A stretch of DNA of 64,000 nt from assembly GCF_011317445.1 (NCBI RefSeq), contig NZ_JAAAPL010000006.1:62001-126000 (forward strand), written 5' to 3'. The notes beneath the pieces are model-generated. The model was not told the DNA's origin. It saw only the letters and a program-made list of their open reading frames with translations, and did not search any database. The translations under genes and the position numbers were made by a program. How positions within the stretch are numbered: the first letter of the stretch is position 1; every line of letters begins with the position of its first letter. The DNA comes from Chelativorans multitrophicus. Lineage in GTDB: Bacteria > Pseudomonadota > Alphaproteobacteria > Rhizobiales > Rhizobiaceae. Shown here in pieces: positions 60,519 through 64,000 of the stretch.

Positions 60519-63251
60519 CTATGCGAATGTCCCGTGGCAGTGCTTGTACTTCTTGCCGGAGCCGCAGGGGCAGGCCTCATTGCGGCCCACCTTGCCCCAG
60601 GTGGAGGGGTCATTGGGGTCCCGCTGCTCCGCCGGGACGATGCGGGCGTCGGCGCGCGCAAGCGTCATGGTATCGCCATTTGCAAACTCGTCCTCGCCGG
60701 TGGTTGCATCGAGGTGGTGCGCCTGCATGGCAGGAGGAGCGGGCGGGGGCGGGGCCTCGGCTGCTTCGCGCACCAGCTCGACGCGCATGAGCTGAGCCGT
60801 CACCGCCTGGCGCAAATTGCCGAGCATGGCCTGGAAAAGCTCGAAAGCCTCGGACTTGTACTCATTTAGCGGATCGCGCTGGGCATAACCGCGGAAGCCG
60901 ATCACCGAACGCAGGTGGTCGAGATTGACCAGATGCTCGCGCCACAGATGGTCGAGCGTCTGCAGCACGATCGATTTTTCCACATAGGTCATGATGTCCG
61001 GCCCGAAGCGCTCGGCACGCTCGGCGGCGGCCTTGTTGGCGGCCTCGGTGATGCGCTCGCGAATGTCGTCCTCCGCGATCCCCTCCTCCTTGACCCATTC
61101 ATCAATGGGCAGGTCCAGGTTGAGATATTGGAGCACGCCTTCCTTCAGGCCCTTCGCGTCCCACTGTTCCGCGTAAGCGTTTGCGGGAATGTGACGCTCC
61201 ACCAGATCGTCGATGACGTCCTGGCGCATCTCGGCAACGGTCTCGGACAGGTTTTCCCCGTCCATCAATTCAATGCGCTGCTCGAACACGACCTTGCGCT
61301 GGTCGTTCATCACGTCGTCGTATTTGAGCAGGTTCTTGCGGATATCGAAGTTCCGCGCCTCGACCTTCTTCTGCGCCTTTTCCAGCGCCTTGTTGATCCA
61401 GGGATGGACGATGGCCTCGTCTTCCTTCAGCCCCAGCTTCTGCAGCATGCCATCCATGCGGTCGGAACCGAAGATGCGCATCAGATCGTCCTGGAGCGAC
61501 AGGAAGAATTTCGAGCGGCCAGGATCGCCCTGGCGGCCGGAACGGCCGCGCAGCTGATTATCGATGCGGCGGCTCTCGTGGCGCTCGGTGGCGAGCACAT
61601 ATAGCCCGCCCGCGGCAAGAGCTTTTTCCTTCAGCCGCTGCACGTCCTCGCGAATTGCCTTTTCCTTGGCGTCCCGCTCTGGGCCGGCGGGCATGTCGCC
61701 AAGCTCCTGATGGATACGCATATCGGCATTGCCGCCGAGCTGGATGTCCGTGCCCCGGCCGGCCATGTTGGTGGCGATGGTGATGGCGCCGGGCTTGCCT
61801 GCCTGGGAAACGATGTAAGCCTCGCGCTCGTGATGGCGGGCATTTAGGATCTCGAAATCCTTGAGGCCGTCCTTGCGGAGGCGTTCGGCGAGATATTCCG
61901 ACTTCTCGATCGAAGTCGTACCGACCAGGATCGGCTGTCCCTTCTCGCGCGCTTCCTTGATCTCACGCACGATGGCCCGGTACTTCTCCTCAACGGTGCG
62001 GTAGACCTCGTCGTCCTCGTCGATGCGGCTGACCGGCAGGTTCGTCGGGATTTCGACCACATCTAGACCGTAGATGTTGCCGAATTCCTCCGCCTCGGTG
62101 GAAGCCGTTCCGGTCATGCCGGCAAGCTTGCCATACATGCGGAAATAGTTCTGGAAGGTGATGGAGGCGAGCGTCTGGTTCTCCGGCTGGATCTTGACGT
62201 GCTCCTTGGCCTCCAGCGCCTGGTGCAGCCCATCTGAATAGCGCCGGCCCGGCATCATGCGGCCGGTGAACTCGTCGATGATGATCACCTCGTCGTTGCG
62301 GACGATGTAGTCCTTGTCGCGCTGGAAGAGCCTGTGCGCCTTCAGCGCGTTGTTGAGGTGGTGGACGATGGCGACGTTCTCGACGTCATAGAGCGAATCG
62401 CCCTTGAAAAGGTTCGCCTCGCGCAGAAGGTTTTCCACCTTCTCCGTGCCTTCCTCCGTAAAGGTGGCGGTGCGTTGCTTCTCGTCCACCTCGTAGTCGG
62501 CCGGCTCGAGCTTCAGGATGAACGTGTCTATGGTGTTGTACAGTTCGGAACGGTCGTCCAGCGGCCCGGAAATGATGAGAGGCGTCCGCGCCTCGTCCAC
62601 CAGGATTGAGTCCACCTCGTCGACGATGGCATAGGCATGACCGCGCTGCACCATCTGCGCGCGCTCATATTTCATATTGTCGCGCAGGTAGTCGAAGCCG
62701 AGCTCGTTGTTCGTGGCGTAGGTGACGTCGCAGGCATAGGCCGCACGGCGCTCCTCATCGGAAAGCCCATGGACGATAACGCCGGTCGTCAGCCCGAGAA
62801 AGCCGTAGACCCGGCCCATCCATTCCGCATCGCGCCTGGCGAGGTAATCGTTCACGGTGACGACGTGGACGCCTTTGCCGGTAAGCGCGTTGAGATAGAC
62901 CGGGAGGGTGGCGACCAGCGTCTTGCCTTCGCCGGTCTTCATCTCGGCGATGGCGCCCTGGTGAAGCACCATGCCGCCGATCAGTTGCACGTCGAAGGGC
63001 CGCAGGCCGAGCACCCGGCGCGCCGCCTCGCGGACCACGGCAAAGGCGGGAACGAGAAGATCGTCCAGGTCGGCGCCATCGGCGAGCTTCTTGCGGAACT
63101 CGTCGGTCTTGCCGCGAAGCGCCTCATCCGAAAGAGCCTGCATCTCCTTCTCAAGGGCGCCGATCTGCTCCGCACGGGGCTGCAGCGCCCTCACGCGGCG
63201 CTCGTTAGACGATCCGAAAATCTTGCGGGCAAGGCCGCCGAGACTGACCAT
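60519..63251 (-). CDS. secA: Preprotein translocase ATPase SecA
   Basis: 910 residues. Motor of Sec-dependent export at the inner membrane. Walker [15 protein letters not shown] (about 105-118), Walker [20 protein letters not shown], the preprotein cross-linking domain about 230-370, NBD2 with [14 protein letters not shown] and [11 protein letters not shown], and the C-terminal zinc motif [13 protein letters not shown] for SecB and phospholipid contact. Length and all motifs are normal. The start is 275 bp from the divergent parvulin gene, an order common in rhizobia. Confidence 0.98.
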   Translation of the reverse strand: MVSLGGLARKIFGSSNERRVRALQPRAEQIGALEKEMQALSDEALRGKTDEFRKKLADGADLDDLLVPAFAVVREAARRVLGLRPFDVQLIGGMVLHQGAIAEMKTGEGKTLVATLPVYLNALTGKGVHVVTVNDYLARRDAEWMGRVYGFLGLTTGVIVHGLSDEERRAAYACDVTYATNNELGFDYLRDNMKYERAQMVQRGHAYAIVDEVDSILVDEARTPLIISGPLDDRSELYNTIDTFILKLEPADYEVDEKQRTATFTEEGTEKVENLLREANLFKGDSLYDVENVAIVHHLNNALKAHRLFQRDKDYIVRNDEVIIIDEFTGRMMPGRRYSDGLHQALEAKEHVKIQPENQTLASITFQNYFRMYGKLAGMTGTASTEAEEFGNIYGLDVVEIPTNLPVSRIDEDDEVYRTVEEKYRAIVREIKEAREKGQPILVGTTSIEKSEYLAERLRKDGLKDFEILNARHHEREAYIVSQAGKPGAITIATNMAGRGTDIQLGGNADMRIHQELGDMPAGPERDAKEKAIREDVQRLKEKALAAGGLYVLATERHESRRIDNQLRGRSGRQGDPGRSKFFLSLQDDLMRIFGSDRMDGMLQKLGLKEDEAIVHPWINKALEKAQKKVEARNFDIRKNLLKYDDVMNDQRKVVFEQRIELMDGENLSETVAEMRQDVIDDLVERHIPANAYAEQWDAKGLKEGVLQYLNLDLPIDEWVKEEGIAEDDIRERITEAANKAAAERAERFGPDIMTYVEKSIVLQTLDHLWREHLVNLDHLRSVIGFRGYAQRDPLNEYKSEAFELFQAMLGNLRQAVTAQLMRVELVREAAEAPPPPAPPAMQAHHLDATTGEDEFANGDTMTLARADARIVPAEQRDPNDPSTWGKVGRNEACPCGSGKKYKHCHGTFA

Positions 63252-63526
63252 CCTCTGGTCCTTTCACTTTGCGCTATGCCGGCTACCGCCGGCCCTTCCG
63301 CCAGTCAACCGATGCGGCAGCCAGCAGTTCCGATGCATCCCAATGCTTCCGGCGAATGCTTCTGGACGCTGGATCGAAGGAGAGATAAGAGGGGGCAACT
63401 CTTATGTCAACTTTGCCGGGAAGGTCCTTTTCGACCGCACAAATCCGCCACATCCAGCACTTATTGGATTATCAGCGGCCCTCATTGTTGGCCATATCCC
63501 GATATCGTCCCCACGGAGAACGACTG
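63252..63526. promoter_or_regulatory. Divergent secA/parvulin intergenic region
   Basis: 275 bp between two divergent starts; it must hold both promoters. No confident -35/-10 pair was identified. A stretch of lower GC at about 63385-63500 is the likeliest location. Confidence 0.35.
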
Positions 63527-64000
63527 ATGCAAGAAACCCTACGCCGCAATCTGATCGCGCGGGCCGGCGCGGCCGCGATTCTCGCAGTCCTCAGCGCTGC
63601 CCCGGCCATTGCCCAGGAAAGCCCCGTGGTGGCCACGATCAACGGCCAGCAGATCACGGAAGCCGATCTTGCGCTTGCGCAGGAAGAGCTGGGACCGCAG
63701 TTCGGTCAGATGCCGGAGGACCAGCGCCGCGCGGCCGCTCTGTCCGCCGTCATCGATGTGCGGCTCTTTGCCTCCGAAGCGCAAAAGGAGGGGATCGACA
63801 AGACCGATGAGTTCCAGCGCCGGACGGAGTTCCTGCGCCAGCGCGCTCTGCACAGCGCCTATATCGATGCGAATGTCGTGAAGCCGATCACCGACGAGGA
63901 GCTTAACGCACGCTACGAGGAAGAGGTCGCGAAGATTCCTCAGCAGGAGGAAGTCCACGCCCGCCACATACTTGTGGATTCCGAAGAGGAAGCGAAGAAT
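63527..64000 (+). CDS. Periplasmic parvulin-type peptidyl-prolyl isomerase (3' end outside window)
   Basis: 158 codons visible, open at the right edge. GGAGAA precedes ATG 63527. A Sec signal peptide (IARAGAAAILAVLSAAPAIAQ) is followed by the SurA/PrsA-type N-terminal helical domain (VVATINGQQITEADLALA) and the beginning of a PpiC rotamase domain (EEVHARHILVDSEEEAKN, the conserved xxxRHILV opening). It would help fold exported proteins in the periplasm, in keeping with its position next to secA. The remaining rotamase domain lies beyond the window. Confidence 0.92.
   Translation, partial: MQETLRRNLIARAGAAAILAVLSAAPAIAQESPVVATINGQQITEADLALAQEELGPQFGQMPEDQRRAAALSAVIDVRLFASEAQKEGIDKTDEFQRRTEFLRQRALHSAYIDANVVKPITDEELNARYEEEVAKIPQQEEVHARHILVDSEEEAKN

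Overview
The window looks like a chromosomal segment of an alphaproteobacterium of the order Hyphomicrobiales (Rhizobiales), most probably a Phyllobacteriaceae-type genome (Mesorhizobium/Chelativorans/Aquamicrobium relatives). This rests on gene order (cobS next to a J-domain gene and bolA; aroK-aroB-CorC; small membrane protein-xerD-accA; argH-lipoprotein-lysA with divergent tlpA; twin-membrane protein-pduO-rhomboid-etfB-etfA-hbd), on the high GC content and on the protein sequences. The genus is an inference. No plasmid or phage backbone, rRNA operon, CRISPR array or intact insertion sequence was seen.

Layout. 1-12.7 kb is conserved core: cobaltochelatase CobS (cut by the window edge), J-domain protein, BolA, a CorC-type membrane protein, shikimate genes aroB and aroK, a 48-residue membrane protein, recombinase XerD, AccA, an L,D-transpeptidase lipoprotein, TusA, a CobW GTPase behind a D,D-carboxypeptidase, and an M20 amidohydrolase. 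A tRNA-Arg(CCT) follows. 13-18 kb is accessory: a secreted orphan protein, a LuxR-type regulator, and a LysR regulator divergent from an aldo-keto reductase/MFS exporter pair.

18.3-25.0 kb holds the most interesting locus. On the minus strand, a tripartite tricarboxylate transporter (tctC, tctB, tctA) is translationally coupled to a homologue of arylmalonate decarboxylase. Divergently on the plus strand lie an enolase-superfamily (mandelate racemase-like) enzyme, an FMN 2-hydroxyacid (mandelate/lactate-type) dehydrogenase and a MarR regulator. The 145-bp divergent region carries two matching palindromes beside a good -35 box. The set reads as an import/decarboxylate/oxidise pathway for a substituted malonate or hydroxy acid whose identity is not known.

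25.5-30.3 kb is an osmoregulated periplasmic glucan operon (opgG/D, opgH, opgC) in which the conserved N-terminal cytoplasmic motif of OpgH sits on a separate 50-codon ORF. 30.3-46.5 kb is again core metabolism: lysA, a small lipoprotein, argH, tlpA, FadE, 3-hydroxyacyl-CoA dehydrogenase, both ETF subunits, rhomboid protease, cobalamin adenosyltransferase, a short-chain dehydrogenase, YihY, an EamA transporter, GluQ-type synthetase, an AlkA-type glycosylase, an HNH nuclease and a DsbB-like protein. A tRNA-Leu(CAA) follows, with a compositionally distinct solitary flavoprotein next to it. 49-58 kb contains an M29 aminopeptidase, a 1,517-codon exported glycine-rich/DUF11 surface protein with a sharp internal composition shift, and a FemAB-like acyltransferase plus a polysaccharide flippase. 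58-60.5 kb is a small islet of short unknown genes, one resembling a truncated mobile-element companion ORF. The window ends with secA and a divergent, incomplete parvulin-type peptidyl-prolyl isomerase.
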